NCBI GenBank assembly: GCA_024399015.1
Contig: JAKSIC010000001.1
Location: 186,001 to 250,000, forward strand
Length of the DNA: 64,000 nucleotides
Source: Fibrobacter sp.
GTDB lineage: Bacteria; Fibrobacterota; Fibrobacteria; Fibrobacterales; Fibrobacteraceae
Reading direction: 5' to 3'
Under the pieces are notes generated by a model, which saw only the letters and a program-made list of their open reading frames with translations, did not search any database and was not told where the DNA came from. This document shows, one piece after another, positions 17,801 to 25,817 of this stretch. The translations under genes were made by a program, and so were the position numbers. Positions within the stretch are counted from its first letter, which is position 1. Every line of letters begins with the position of its first letter.

Positions 17801-19658
17801 CGGTCTTCTGCACAATGTACATGTTGGTCTTGATGATCACGTTACTCATGGTAGTACGACGGTCGCAGAAGAAGATATCCAGCGGATATTCCTTACCCGG
17901 TACCAAGAAGCCTGCACCATAGGTAACATTCAAGTTCTTCAACACCACGTGAGCCGGGGCTGCCAAGTGGGCACCACCGTTATCCACAGCGATCTTGTTG
18001 TTAATGAACACCCAAATATCATCGTCACCACGGAAAGTAAATTCCTGGTCTTCGTTATAAGTAAAGGTTGCGTGAGATTCGAAGCAGAACTGCTGGTTAC
18101 GCTTTTCGCCCACGGATTCCTTAATATCGGGATTGTCTTCACCATTCCAACGGAAGAATTCTGCGTTACAGTAGTTACCCCAGCACCAGAGGCCAGCCGG
18201 ATTGTCACCGTTATCAAACTTATATTCGCAGTCCACACCATCGAACCAACCCGGAGTGTTGCAGTAATGGTCAAAGTCGTTGATCATCTTGGTTCCGTTC
18301 TTCATCGGGAACATGGAATCAATTACCGGCACAGGACCTGCTGCAATACGTTTGGTACGTGCAGCAAGGAGGGGGCCCATAGTCACACCATTGATGGTGA
18401 CAACTTCAGCATTCGGATTTTCATCAAAGGGAGAGAAACCACCAACGAGGGTATCGCCAGCAACTTCGCTATAGACCTTTGTAGAGTCAGAATCATAGCC
18501 CCAACGGGTATCGGTACCATAGTGCCTGAAGGGCATGTCATAGCACTTCACTTCGTTCTTGCCAACAGTGTAGTTGAAGAGGGTGTTGAAGTTCTGGGCA
18601 TTGCCAAAGCACTTGACAGCATTTTTAGAACCGGAGAAAACAGGCTTCTTGGTCACCGGATCCAGGTCTTCCATTACGATACCCTTATGGACGCCAACGC
18701 AACCAGAGGTGTAATCCTTTGCAGCACCATAAAAGTCCGGGTTACCGTTAGAAGAGAACAACGGGTTCACGCTTTCGTCAGTATCATAAATGAGTGCAGC
18801 CAAGCTGAAGGAGCAACGGGTCCTGTCACCAGCTTCAGGTACACCCGGGTCAATAATATACCAACCGCCATCGTTTTCATCGACCCAGTCGTCTTCATCA
18901 GGTGCGAAGTAGAGGTGATCAGTGCCAAAACCATCGTAGTAAGCGCTCAATTCAATAGGTTCAGCAGCTTCACCATTATCGAATGCGGTAAGACCGCCCT
19001 TACCCAACTGTTCAGTGGGGCTATTCTTTCTGTAAAGGTAAACGTTGTTAGGAGCTTCTTCGAAAACCATGGAGACCCAGCCGCAAAGTTCCTGGTCGGG
19101 AGTCATAACGGTATCTCTGAAAGCACCGGTCTTGGTGTCATAACGGATCATCAACTGGTCAGCCTGCCATTCAACATAGTTAGGAACCAGCACATGGAAA
19201 TACTTGGCGCCAGAAGGAACCGAACCGGTATAGGTGGTACCCGGCTTCAAGGGGTTGTTCATAATGTAAACAACGCCATCAGAACCAGGGCACTTCAAGC
19301 CACCGTTAGCGCCACCCGGACGGCCGGCAACAACACCATCGTAAACCTTGTCGCTGATACCCCAGAGACCCGGATGGTCGATGTTCGTATAGTTCGGGTT
19401 CGTTGTATAGACAGCGAAATAGGTGTCCATATTGCCCTTCAAAGAGGACAAGTCAACGATGTAATAGTCGGATGTTGCATCGTAGGCGGTAGAAGGAATC
19501 TTGGTGGATTCGTTACCGTAGTAGATATTAACGTCCTTCCAAGTAGAAGGAACTCGGATATAGGCAGTACCCGCACAAGCGAATGCTTCCTGCACACCTG
19601 CAAGGAACAAACATGTACCAAGCAACCATTTAAGTAAGGTGTTTTTCGTGTTTTTCAT
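14883..19658 (-). CDS. Giant fibro-slime domain surface protein
   Basis: A 1591-aa exported protein. The ATG at 19658 is chosen because it opens a signal peptide (MKNTKNTLLKWLLGTCLFLAGVQEAFA) and follows a GGAAAAGAGA tract. The fibro-slime domain covers roughly residues 440-615: paired cysteines, QFCFESHATFTYNEDQEFTF, then GDDDIWVFINNKIAVDNGGAH and LDIFFCDRRTTMSN, a PA14-like beta-sandwich calcium/sugar-binding layout. Around 700-900 lies a module also found in the two neighbours at 22-25 kb (GKVSYGGIDLTNP, GRWTLFVVVNGASKKVASFR). Several Ig-like beta regions follow, and near residue 1520 a FlgD-like motif (WYIGWNMLSDEGRQVGTGVYITKI). Fibro-slime proteins in F. succinogenes are associated with cellulose adhesion; that role is inferred here. 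Divergent from the FHA-GGDEF gene. Confidence 0.88.
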   Translation of the reverse strand: MKNTKNTLLKWLLGTCLFLAGVQEAFACAGTAYIRVPSTWKDVNIYYGNESTKIPSTAYDATSDYYIVDLSSLKGNMDTYFAVYTTNPNYTNIDHPGLWGISDKVYDGVVAGRPGGANGGLKCPGSDGVVYIMNNPLKPGTTYTGSVPSGAKYFHVLVPNYVEWQADQLMIRYDTKTGAFRDTVMTPDQELCGWVSMVFEEAPNNVYLYRKNSPTEQLGKGGLTAFDNGEAAEPIELSAYYDGFGTDHLYFAPDEDDWVDENDGGWYIIDPGVPEAGDRTRCSFSLAALIYDTDESVNPLFSSNGNPDFYGAAKDYTSGCVGVHKGIVMEDLDPVTKKPVFSGSKNAVKCFGNAQNFNTLFNYTVGKNEVKCYDMPFRHYGTDTRWGYDSDSTKVYSEVAGDTLVGGFSPFDENPNAEVVTINGVTMGPLLAARTKRIAAGPVPVIDSMFPMKNGTKMINDFDHYCNTPGWFDGVDCEYKFDNGDNPAGLWCWGNYCNAEFFRWNGEDNPDIKESVGEKRNQQFCFESHATFTYNEDQEFTFRGDDDIWVFINNKIAVDNGGAHLAAPAHVVLKNLNVTYGAGFLVPGKEYPLDIFFCDRRTTMSNVIIKTNMYIVQKTAITATKKRDPKDKTVDLYEMCYTESGDGSCTAALTGQDEALTCCGNDFVTNPLCTGFSMDYYLIPGSDLKYEGDKKKHLESGKVSYGGIDLTNPASPVINKKKISLPEPGRWTLFVVVNGASKKVASFRMAGEVDVVSGDAIAYYYDDDDKVISSMTKEYSFTKSAMAGPATPSMSDLVPVYVSAVAGDENGKVVIQPGDADNISYKLEFSAGMRAFKMIDGGMTEIFTNTTQLKVSGVDTIYVYVPQMMMTASTQNFTIKVEGKATGATIQFYLPQLAFVDTLYKDASDQWVIDPASLKILTGDTADAKTGKVEERLTGYAYDFFLVALKPVDGGGYEPCLTCSLDFTLNGSSIGVAEMDPTKLRIENGGAAFQVRSLKQYLLADANPAVVHVEGEIPLVAASYTPIYFADPPCPIPSFADVFDVVGATPAVPLNIPAPYFSQTTEYQDGIADMVDIYYNRMIPKDSLPLAVCIEWETSTAEKYYPAKEGWSTKDGDDDYVLCNAVVVPSLADNATNCDQNMKNIDGDIVIDSTTGQPVVYCDQRIRFTGLTLSSSVKTMGPGKVTSFSLFKDRKGNIVKQGFESETMIDRIAPMALSASVITRKDSKGKETDQDVMTITMSEPVKIVEGIDRFKVFDFYITNGNLKDEERFASATENTSLIVTSQIEPTIDSSVITVNYINPTDEATGLKKLVTPYKDDYFRLSGSIEPVNVFWSDKTDITLSGADSIRAIVKAKNLDDSFLDEQYYWNSPSGYAETKRLPSPWIEITGSAQSGITPNKFAYTSYASDTAKSPIVVHSYNKYRTFQQVVDKEGGIPGHFVMADMLSYYNLLSTEDRKKLANDLDKVYFYYKVEYFTNLGNYVAGATGKIFCKDETNEKKYGRSFFGKSGENKTCIDAGSNRNWYIGWNMLSDEGRQVGTGVYITKIEAYVKLGGKKDGRKEETFTMGVKKATKGGKIYNTEGRTVFQEEF

Positions 19659-19910
19659 AATTCTCTTTTCCATCGATGTAAAACCTTCCAACAACGGCAT
19701 AGCAAAAAGACCGGCCTTTTTGAAATGCCACACCGGGTTGAAATCTATTCTTTTCTTTTCAAAAATGCCAATTATTTTTGCAAAGAATAGTTAAAAAAAA
19801 GGTTTTTTCTGTAAACAAAATGTGAATAATTGGCGAAAACGTGCAAATATCACATATTTTTGCAGAAATTATATTAGATTTCCCTTTCGTAAGACACTCG
19901 GAGACCCCAA

Positions 19911-20795
19911 ATGCAGGACTTAGACCAGACTATCGCAGCCGGCAACAATACTATTAAGTTTTCCACCGTGGAAATGCGACCGCACCTGATCGTCCTGTAC
20001 CCCCAGAACCAGTTTAAACAGATTCCCCTGGAAAAGGGAACCGTGGTCCTTGGCCGAGGCACCGACGCCGACATCAAGCTGGATGATGAACTGGTCAGCC
20101 GCAAGCACTGTTCCCTCACCTTCGACGGTCGTAACGTCACCGTTCAGGATATGGGCAGCACCAATGGTACCTTTGTAGACGGCTCCCCCATCCAGAAAAT
20201 GCAGTTGGACTCTGACAACCGCCTGCAGATCGGCAAGATGGTGCTCAAGGTGGACTTCAAGGACCCCTCCGAGGAAGCTTTCGACCGCGAACTGTACGAA
20301 GCGGCCACTATGGATCCGCTGACCAAGATCAGCAACCGTCGCACTTTTATGGACCGCAGCCTAGGTGAGCTGGCCCTGGCACGCCGTAACAACTATTATG
20401 TACATACTATAATGGTGGACGCAGACCATTTCAAGCGAGTCAACGATACCTGGGGTCACCAGTGCGGAGACATGGTCCTCAAGGAAATTGCCCGCATCCT
20501 CAAGGAAGAAAAGCGCGAATCCGACCTTCTGGCCCGCTATGGCGGCGAAGAATTCGTGCTTCTTTTGGCAGGAATTGGCCCGGAAGATGCCAAAAAGAGT
20601 GCAGAACGCCTCCGTTCCGCCGTTGAGCGCCAACGTTTCTCCTGGAAGGACACCATCATCCCGGTGACAATCTCCCTTGGTCTCTGCAGCAAGCAGGGCG
20701 AAGAAATTGGAAAAATCGACCAGATGATCGCCGAGTGCGACAAAATGCTGTATATCGCCAAGGAAAACGGTAGAAATCAGGTCGCAACCGCCTAA
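19911..20795 (+). CDS. FHA-GGDEF diguanylate cyclase
   Basis: Cytoplasmic signalling protein making cyclic di-GMP from GTP. Residues about 30-110 form an FHA phosphothreonine-binding domain: VLGRGTDADIKLDDELVSRKHCSL and DMGSTNGTFVDG carry the conserved GR, SxxH and NG. Residues about 125-290 form a GGDEF domain: DPLTKISNRRTF, DADHFKRVNDTWGHQCGD and the active-site YGGEEF. RESD lies exactly five residues before GGEEF, which is the RxxD inhibitory site, so product inhibition is expected. No membrane segment. CGGAGA stands 6 bases before the ATG. The FHA domain suggests input from a Ser/Thr kinase. It shares a roughly 250-base divergent region with the fibro-slime gene, hinting at a link with surface attachment. 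Confidence 0.93.
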   Translation: MQDLDQTIAAGNNTIKFSTVEMRPHLIVLYPQNQFKQIPLEKGTVVLGRGTDADIKLDDELVSRKHCSLTFDGRNVTVQDMGSTNGTFVDGSPIQKMQLDSDNRLQIGKMVLKVDFKDPSEEAFDRELYEAATMDPLTKISNRRTFMDRSLGELALARRNNYYVHTIMVDADHFKRVNDTWGHQCGDMVLKEIARILKEEKRESDLLARYGGEEFVLLLAGIGPEDAKKSAERLRSAVERQRFSWKDTIIPVTISLGLCSKQGEEIGKIDQMIAECDKMLYIAKENGRNQVATA

Positions 20796-20837
20796 AAATT
20801 GCGTTTTTTGCATAAAAATGCGTTTTTCATGAATTTC

Positions 20838-20867
20838 AGCCCCCTTTCAACCAGGGGGGCTATTTTT
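20838..20867 (+). terminator. Terminator after FHA-GGDEF gene, just before MATE start
   Basis: AGCCCCC and GGGGGCT arms around a short loop, followed by ATTTTTCT. It ends about 18 bases before the ATG of the next plus-strand gene, so it either ends the upstream transcript or acts as an attenuator for the transporter. Confidence 0.8.
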
Positions 20868-20884
20868 CTATCTTGCGCCCCGAA

Positions 20885-22270
20885 ATGAGCGAATTACATT
20901 CAAACAAGCTAAAATCTTTCGGTACCGCCAGCATTCCCAAGCTGGTCCTGCAGTTTTCCGTCCCCGCCATCATCAGCATGGTGGTTAACGCACTATATAA
21001 TATAGTGGACCGCTTTTTCGTGGGCCAAGGAGTTGGTAGCCTCGGTATCGCAGGTATCACCCTCTGCTTCCCCATCGCTCTTTTCATCATGGCAATGTCC
21101 ATGATCGTCGGCGTGGGCGCCAACACCCTCTTCTCCATTCGTCTTGGCGAAAAGAAATACGAACAGGCAGCCATTATCCTGAACAACGCCTTCGTTTTGC
21201 TCATTATCATGGCCGTAGGAGCCTTTGGCATTGGCGAAGCCTTCATGGAACCGCTGCTCCGCCTCTTTGGCGCTAGCGACCAGACCCTCCCCGTGGCTAC
21301 CAGCTATATGCGCATCATTTTGCTTGGCGCAGTCTTCCAGACGGTGGCTCCGGGCATGAACCACTTTATCCGATCCATGGGTCACCCCAAGACCGCCATG
21401 TTCCGAGAAATCATCGGTGCAGGCACCAACGTGATTCTGGACTACGTTTTCATCATGAAGTTGCACTGGGGTATCGAGGGGGCCGCCTGGGCAACCATTT
21501 GCTCCCAGTTGGTCAGCAGCCTCTTGATTACCCACTTCTTCCTGAAGAAGACCACGCCCATCAAGATTAATCGTCGCTACATGAAGTTGCGTTGGCCCTA
21601 CGTCCGTAAGATCTACATCCTGGGCCTTCCCCCTTCCGTGATGCAGATTTGCAACAGCCTGATGAACGCCATTCTCGCCTGGAGCCTCACCACCTACGGA
21701 AACCAGAGTCTCGAAGCCACAGAAACCATGAGCGGCGGCGACATGGCCATTTCCGCGTTCGGGATCCTAAACAGTATCGTTTCCATTATCGTAATGCCGT
21801 TGCTGGGCTTCGTCAACGGAACACAGCCTATTATCGGATTCAACTACGGAGCAAAACTCTTTGACCGAGTCAAAGGCGTCGTGAAGTTCGCATACATCTA
21901 CTCCTTGGCATTTATGATTCTTGCCTGGGCACTGGTTCAGTGGCAAGCAGAAGCCTTCGTGGCACCATTCGCACCGGGCGACTTGCGTATGCAGGAAATT
22001 GCAGCCAAAGCCATGCGTCTGTTCACCTGCACCATTTTTATGGTTCCATTTGGCATGATTGCAGGAAGCTTCTTCCAAGGTACAGGAAAGGCAGGTCGTT
22101 CTATGTTCCTGAACGCCTGCCGTCAATTGATTTTGTTTATTCCGTTCTTGCTTATCCTTCCTCTGTTCTTCGGCCTTACGGGCGTGTTCTGCGCACAGCC
22201 CGTTGCTGACGTGGGAACAGCATTCATCGGCATATTTATGCTACGCCGAGAATGGAAGAGAATGAAGTAG
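20885..22270 (+). CDS. MATE family multidrug/Na+ antiporter
   Basis: A 461-aa, 12-TM protein of the MatE family, which exports cationic drugs or metabolites against Na+ or H+. It opens with FGTASIPKLVLQFSVPAIISMVVNALYNIVDRFFVGQGVGSLGIAG, the first MatE signature, and repeats the fold in the second half (LGLPPSVMQICNSLMNAILAW, LGFVNGTQPIIGFNYGAKLFDRV). The ATG at 20885 is preferred to the in-frame TTG four codons earlier. No clear ribosome binding site is visible. The stop codon directly abuts the stop of the convergent lipoprotein gene, with no room for a terminator between them. Confidence 0.92.
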   Translation: MSELHSNKLKSFGTASIPKLVLQFSVPAIISMVVNALYNIVDRFFVGQGVGSLGIAGITLCFPIALFIMAMSMIVGVGANTLFSIRLGEKKYEQAAIILNNAFVLLIIMAVGAFGIGEAFMEPLLRLFGASDQTLPVATSYMRIILLGAVFQTVAPGMNHFIRSMGHPKTAMFREIIGAGTNVILDYVFIMKLHWGIEGAAWATICSQLVSSLLITHFFLKKTTPIKINRRYMKLRWPYVRKIYILGLPPSVMQICNSLMNAILAWSLTTYGNQSLEATETMSGGDMAISAFGILNSIVSIIVMPLLGFVNGTQPIIGFNYGAKLFDRVKGVVKFAYIYSLAFMILAWALVQWQAEAFVAPFAPGDLRMQEIAAKAMRLFTCTIFMVPFGMIAGSFFQGTGKAGRSMFLNACRQLILFIPFLLILPLFFGLTGVFCAQPVADVGTAFIGIFMLRREWKRMK

Positions 22271-23293
22271 TTACGGTTTCTTGAAAACGATTTCTGCCGC
22301 AGGAACTCCTGAACTGCCACTTACCTTCAGGTGCACCGTAATTTCGTCCTGTTCCATATCACTCGGATAAACCATTGCGTAAAGAGTGTCTATCCCAGAA
22401 TTGCCAATAGTGCGAACATCAGACAAAGACAAAGCTATAGCTTCACCTGCAATTACAGTAAACAGCTTAACTTCTGGTGAAGCAATCAGCGTATAGCTCA
22501 TGCCCACTGCATCCTGAGGTTGCAAGATATACTTTCCATCCTCTTCACCAGTAATTGCTGAAATATAAACCGGAACAAACATTGCAAGTGACAAATTATT
22601 TGTTGCAACGCCAGCACCAACAAATTTGTAGGATGCGGTAAGATTTTCAATCACCCTATCATTTTCATCATAATAATAGGCCACAGCATCACCAGGAATA
22701 ACTTCCAAATCACCAGCTCTTCGGAATGAAGCCACTTTTTTCAAACTGCCGTCAACGACAACGAATAACGTATAGCGGCCCACCGGAGTAAGAATCTTTT
22801 TCTTGCGGATTACAAGGCCATCTGTCAAGTCAATGCCACCAAAGTGGACCTTGCCGTATTCAAGAACATAACCGGAATCGGCAAAAGTTGTACCAGCGGC
22901 CAAGAAAAATTTAACCGGCAAATCAGAACCATCAAGATTTACGGGGCATACAGTTACTTCCTCTGCATCCGGAGATTCTAACTTTGTATAGCATATTTCG
23001 ACAACATCCACACTTTTATCAAATTTGTCCTTTGTTTTGTTGAGAGAAATAGCTTTCTTTGGATACGTTTCTTCCTCTTCATCGCAGGATTCATCATCTT
23101 CATCACAGAAGTCATTCCAATACGAATTGATTAAATCCAAATCTGTCTTGCTCATGAGAACATGAGACGTATTTTCTTCCTGCGACATTTTTGAAACATC
23201 ATCACCTGAAGTTCCTGTATCTGAACAGGCTGCAAAGAAACAACTTAAAACAACAGCTGCGCCAACAAAGGCTCCCTTAATCATTTTGTTCAT
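22271..23293 (-). CDS. Lipoprotein with the GGIDLT module of fibro-slime proteins
   Basis: Lipoprotein signal with lipobox FFAACS (Cys about 23), then an acidic linker and a roughly 230-residue region homologous to part of the giant fibro-slime protein: GKVHFGGIDLTDGLVIRKKKILTPVGRYTLFVVVDGSLKKVASFRRAGDLEVIPGDAVAYYYDENDRVI, followed by VPVYISAITGEEDGKYILQPQDA. The fibro-slime domain itself is absent. It starts 18 bases after the end of the fibro-slime gene upstream, with GGTTGGGAGG 6 bases before the ATG, so the two are co-transcribed. It may be an outer-membrane anchored partner of that protein. Exact function unknown. Confidence 0.72.
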   Translation of the reverse strand: MNKMIKGAFVGAAVVLSCFFAACSDTGTSGDDVSKMSQEENTSHVLMSKTDLDLINSYWNDFCDEDDESCDEEEETYPKKAISLNKTKDKFDKSVDVVEICYTKLESPDAEEVTVCPVNLDGSDLPVKFFLAAGTTFADSGYVLEYGKVHFGGIDLTDGLVIRKKKILTPVGRYTLFVVVDGSLKKVASFRRAGDLEVIPGDAVAYYYDENDRVIENLTASYKFVGAGVATNNLSLAMFVPVYISAITGEEDGKYILQPQDAVGMSYTLIASPEVKLFTVIAGEAIALSLSDVRTIGNSGIDTLYAMVYPSDMEQDEITVHLKVSGSSGVPAAEIVFKKP

Positions 23294-23311
23294 AGTAATC
23301 CTCCCAACCTT

Positions 23312-25132
23312 TTATTTTACAAAAATTCTTTTGACTTCTGTTCCAACACGTACAAGGAAACTACCCTTATTTGTCATCTGAACATTTGCCTTGCCAGCAT
23401 TCAGAGAACCACGCTTTAGCACACGGCCATTCAAATCCATAATAGCAAAAGTTCTTGCAGATTGATCAGCCATAATGGAAACCATTGATCCCCACGTCTC
23501 CACAGAGAAATTGGCCACAGACTTCTGAATAGGAGTGATGGATTGGAGATCATCACCTCCAAAACGTAAACTTGCAATTTTCTTGGCAGAGCCGTCAATG
23601 ACAACAAACAAAGTCCATCGTCCTTCCGGAAGGGTCATCACCCGTTTATCGATAGCCGGTTTAGAAGGATTTGTAAGATCAATGCCACCATAGTGGACTT
23701 CACCAGAAGCGAGAGAAATAGCGTTACTGTCTATTTTGAGCTCAGCTCCAGGAACCAAATAGTATTTCATCAGATCTCTATAGGAATCCTCTGGGGCACA
23801 AGTTTCTTCAGTAAAATAGTTTCCACAGCTTTCATCTCGAACATAACAGATTTCATATGTATTAACAGCCTTGTCTGTCATCGACTTCTTCACGGTTGTT
23901 AAAACACTTGCAGTTCTTTGGTAAGAAACGATACTTGTTTCAATTTTCAAATCAGACTGTTTTGTATTTCTGTTGCAAGAGAAAATCTCCAATGTATAGG
24001 ATTTTCCAGCCTCCAGCTTTCCGTGTTCACCTTCAAAGCTATCTAATTCAACAGATCCCTTTGCAGTAGGATGGATACCGCCCAAATCAATAGCCAATTT
24101 GCCATCAATATACACCCAGATATCATCACTGCCACTAATGCTGAACTGTTGACCAGGCATATAACCAAATGCAGTATGAGATTCCATACAGAAATGCTGG
24201 TTACGAGTACCAAATTCTTCCGGACCTACAGACCAACCTTCAGGACCTTCAGCAGAGCGTTTTGTTCTTGCCGCAGGGAGGGGCTTTGTACCTGGCATAA
24301 GCAATGCCGGATCAGTAGATTCAATCGGGAAGAAACCTCCTTGCAATCCAGAATCATAAGCCCAACGATTAGCTTCATTTATTTTCAAAGAAACATCAGC
24401 ACAACTGGTTTCATTTACGTTTTCTGTGGCCTTAAATAACTGTCCAAAGAGATTTTCACTAATAAAGCATGTTTTGCCTCTTTCGGTCAGCACAGGTCTT
24501 CTTGTGGAATCGAGAGTTGATTGAACAAGACCATCAATTACACCACTGCAACTTTCAAAGGCAATATTTGCAACAGACGGATTCACCACATCTTCTACAG
24601 CATCGGAGCAAACTTTTCCATCACAGGAGAATGCGGGATGCAGACTCGCATCGGAATCATAAACAGACCAAAGAACATTATACGAGCAAATGCCTTCAAT
24701 ACCAGGATCCGTTACATACCAGCCGCCATCACTTTCTTCAAGCCAAGCGCCTTCATCTGGGACGAAATACATTTCATTCGTGCCAAAACCATCAAAGTAC
24801 AGACCCAGTTCAATAGGTCGTACCGTGATGCCTTCATCAATAAGTCCACCACTGCCAATGGCTTCATCATTAGAGATTCCCATTCTCGCAATAACTGCTG
24901 CACGGCCCAATTTTTCAGACGGGACATCTACATAATACCAACCGCAATTCGCCACGTTCGTTTTAAATGCAATAGAATCTTGCTCATCCAAAAAACGCAG
25001 TATGGGTGTACTACCACCCCAACCATAATCATACGGCATCAAGAAATTCAAGCGTTTTGTTGCAGCAAAGGCACCTTCAACACCGGCTGCGGCAATAGCA
25101 CCAGCCAAGAGCATTTTCAAAGCGTTATTCAT
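23312..25132 (-). CDS. Fibro-slime domain surface protein with C-terminal sorting-like tail
   Basis: The ATG at 25132 has GGAGG 7 bases upstream and gives 606 aa with signal peptide MNNALKMLLAGAIAAAGVEGAFA. The fibro-slime domain (about 150-400) shows QHFCMESHTAFGYMPGQQFS, GSDDIWVYIDGKLAIDLGGIH and LEIFSCNRNTKQSDL. The GGIDLT module follows (GEVHYGGIDLTNPSKPAI, GRWTLFVVIDGSAKKIASLR). The last 70 residues (SARTFAIMDLNGRVLKRGSL ... GSFLVRVGTEVKRIFVK) look like a type IX secretion type A sorting tail. It is a shorter paralogue of the 1591-aa protein and probably takes part in adhesion to plant fibre; this is inference from the family. Confidence 0.85.
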   Translation of the reverse strand: MNNALKMLLAGAIAAAGVEGAFAATKRLNFLMPYDYGWGGSTPILRFLDEQDSIAFKTNVANCGWYYVDVPSEKLGRAAVIARMGISNDEAIGSGGLIDEGITVRPIELGLYFDGFGTNEMYFVPDEGAWLEESDGGWYVTDPGIEGICSYNVLWSVYDSDASLHPAFSCDGKVCSDAVEDVVNPSVANIAFESCSGVIDGLVQSTLDSTRRPVLTERGKTCFISENLFGQLFKATENVNETSCADVSLKINEANRWAYDSGLQGGFFPIESTDPALLMPGTKPLPAARTKRSAEGPEGWSVGPEEFGTRNQHFCMESHTAFGYMPGQQFSISGSDDIWVYIDGKLAIDLGGIHPTAKGSVELDSFEGEHGKLEAGKSYTLEIFSCNRNTKQSDLKIETSIVSYQRTASVLTTVKKSMTDKAVNTYEICYVRDESCGNYFTEETCAPEDSYRDLMKYYLVPGAELKIDSNAISLASGEVHYGGIDLTNPSKPAIDKRVMTLPEGRWTLFVVIDGSAKKIASLRFGGDDLQSITPIQKSVANFSVETWGSMVSIMADQSARTFAIMDLNGRVLKRGSLNAGKANVQMTNKGSFLVRVGTEVKRIFVK

Positions 25133-25237
25133 AATCAAACCTCCTAACCTTTTTTGATCAAGGCTTAATATATATTCCTTACAAACGACTTTATTGTTTT
25201 TTCTTTACGTTGCAAAAAAACGTGACTTACTATACGC

Positions 25238-25270
25238 AAAAATGCCCAAAGCGGAGGCTTCGGGCATTTT
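25238..25270 (-). terminator. Terminator of the 162-aa lipoprotein gene
   Basis: AAAATGCCC and GGGCATTTT arms with an inner AAGC/GCTT stem; on the minus strand the stem ends in TTTTT. Confidence 0.88.
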
Positions 25271-25293
25271 CTTTCAAATTTCAAGTGTTCGTA

Positions 25294-25782
25294 TTAGAAC
25301 AATTTCTTCATGTCGGTGAGTTCACCTTCCGCATTATCATGGAAGAGGATCAAGGAACCGCCACCCATCTTCTGGAAAATCTTGGTCATCTTTGCAACAG
25401 TTTCGCCTTCATCAAAACCGATTTCGTTTGCAGCCGTAGAACCGATAACCAAACCAATCTGAGTCATCTGGGGAGCTGCACGGCGGAGGTAGTTCAGGAA
25501 TTCTTCGTCGCTGTTGATGACATTGGTTGCAGCGGGCTTTTCAATTTCAGCCGGGTCGCGGGTGCTTGCATAGAGAGGATACATGTCGTCGGCAATAACC
25601 TGCTTTGCATTGAGGTAGAACGTATTTCCCACATACAAGCTAATGGTGTCATTCAGTACCTGACGAACTTCAACCATGACATCACACATGGAAGACTGTT
25701 CCTGCATTTCAAGTTTGGAGGCACCACAACCCATAAAGAAAAGGGAGGCTGCGGCCAAGAGAGAAAGAGCGAGTTTTTTCAT
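25294..25782 (-). CDS. Small lipoprotein of unknown function
   Basis: I do not recognise the family. The lipobox SLFFMGC places the lipidated Cys at residue 19 (MKKLALSLLAAASLFFMGCGAS). The 160-residue protein then has a CDVMVEVRQVLNDTISLYVGNTFYLNAKQVIADDMYPLY segment and a C-terminal IGLVIGSTAANEIGFDEGETVAKMTKIFQKMGGGSLILFH segment, a likely small alpha/beta domain. It is a single-gene unit with its own terminator. Probably a periplasm-facing envelope protein. Confidence 0.65.
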   Translation of the reverse strand: MKKLALSLLAAASLFFMGCGASKLEMQEQSSMCDVMVEVRQVLNDTISLYVGNTFYLNAKQVIADDMYPLYASTRDPAEIEKPAATNVINSDEEFLNYLRRAAPQMTQIGLVIGSTAANEIGFDEGETVAKMTKIFQKMGGGSLILFHDNAEGELTDMKKLF

Positions 25783-25817
25783 ATATACTCCTGAGATTGA
25801 ACTCTTCTAATATATAA

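Noticed and set aside
19821-19858. CRP-like site (TGTGA and TCACA) upstream of the FHA-GGDEF gene
   Set aside because: The half sites are about 24 bases apart rather than 6, so they do not form a CRP operator.
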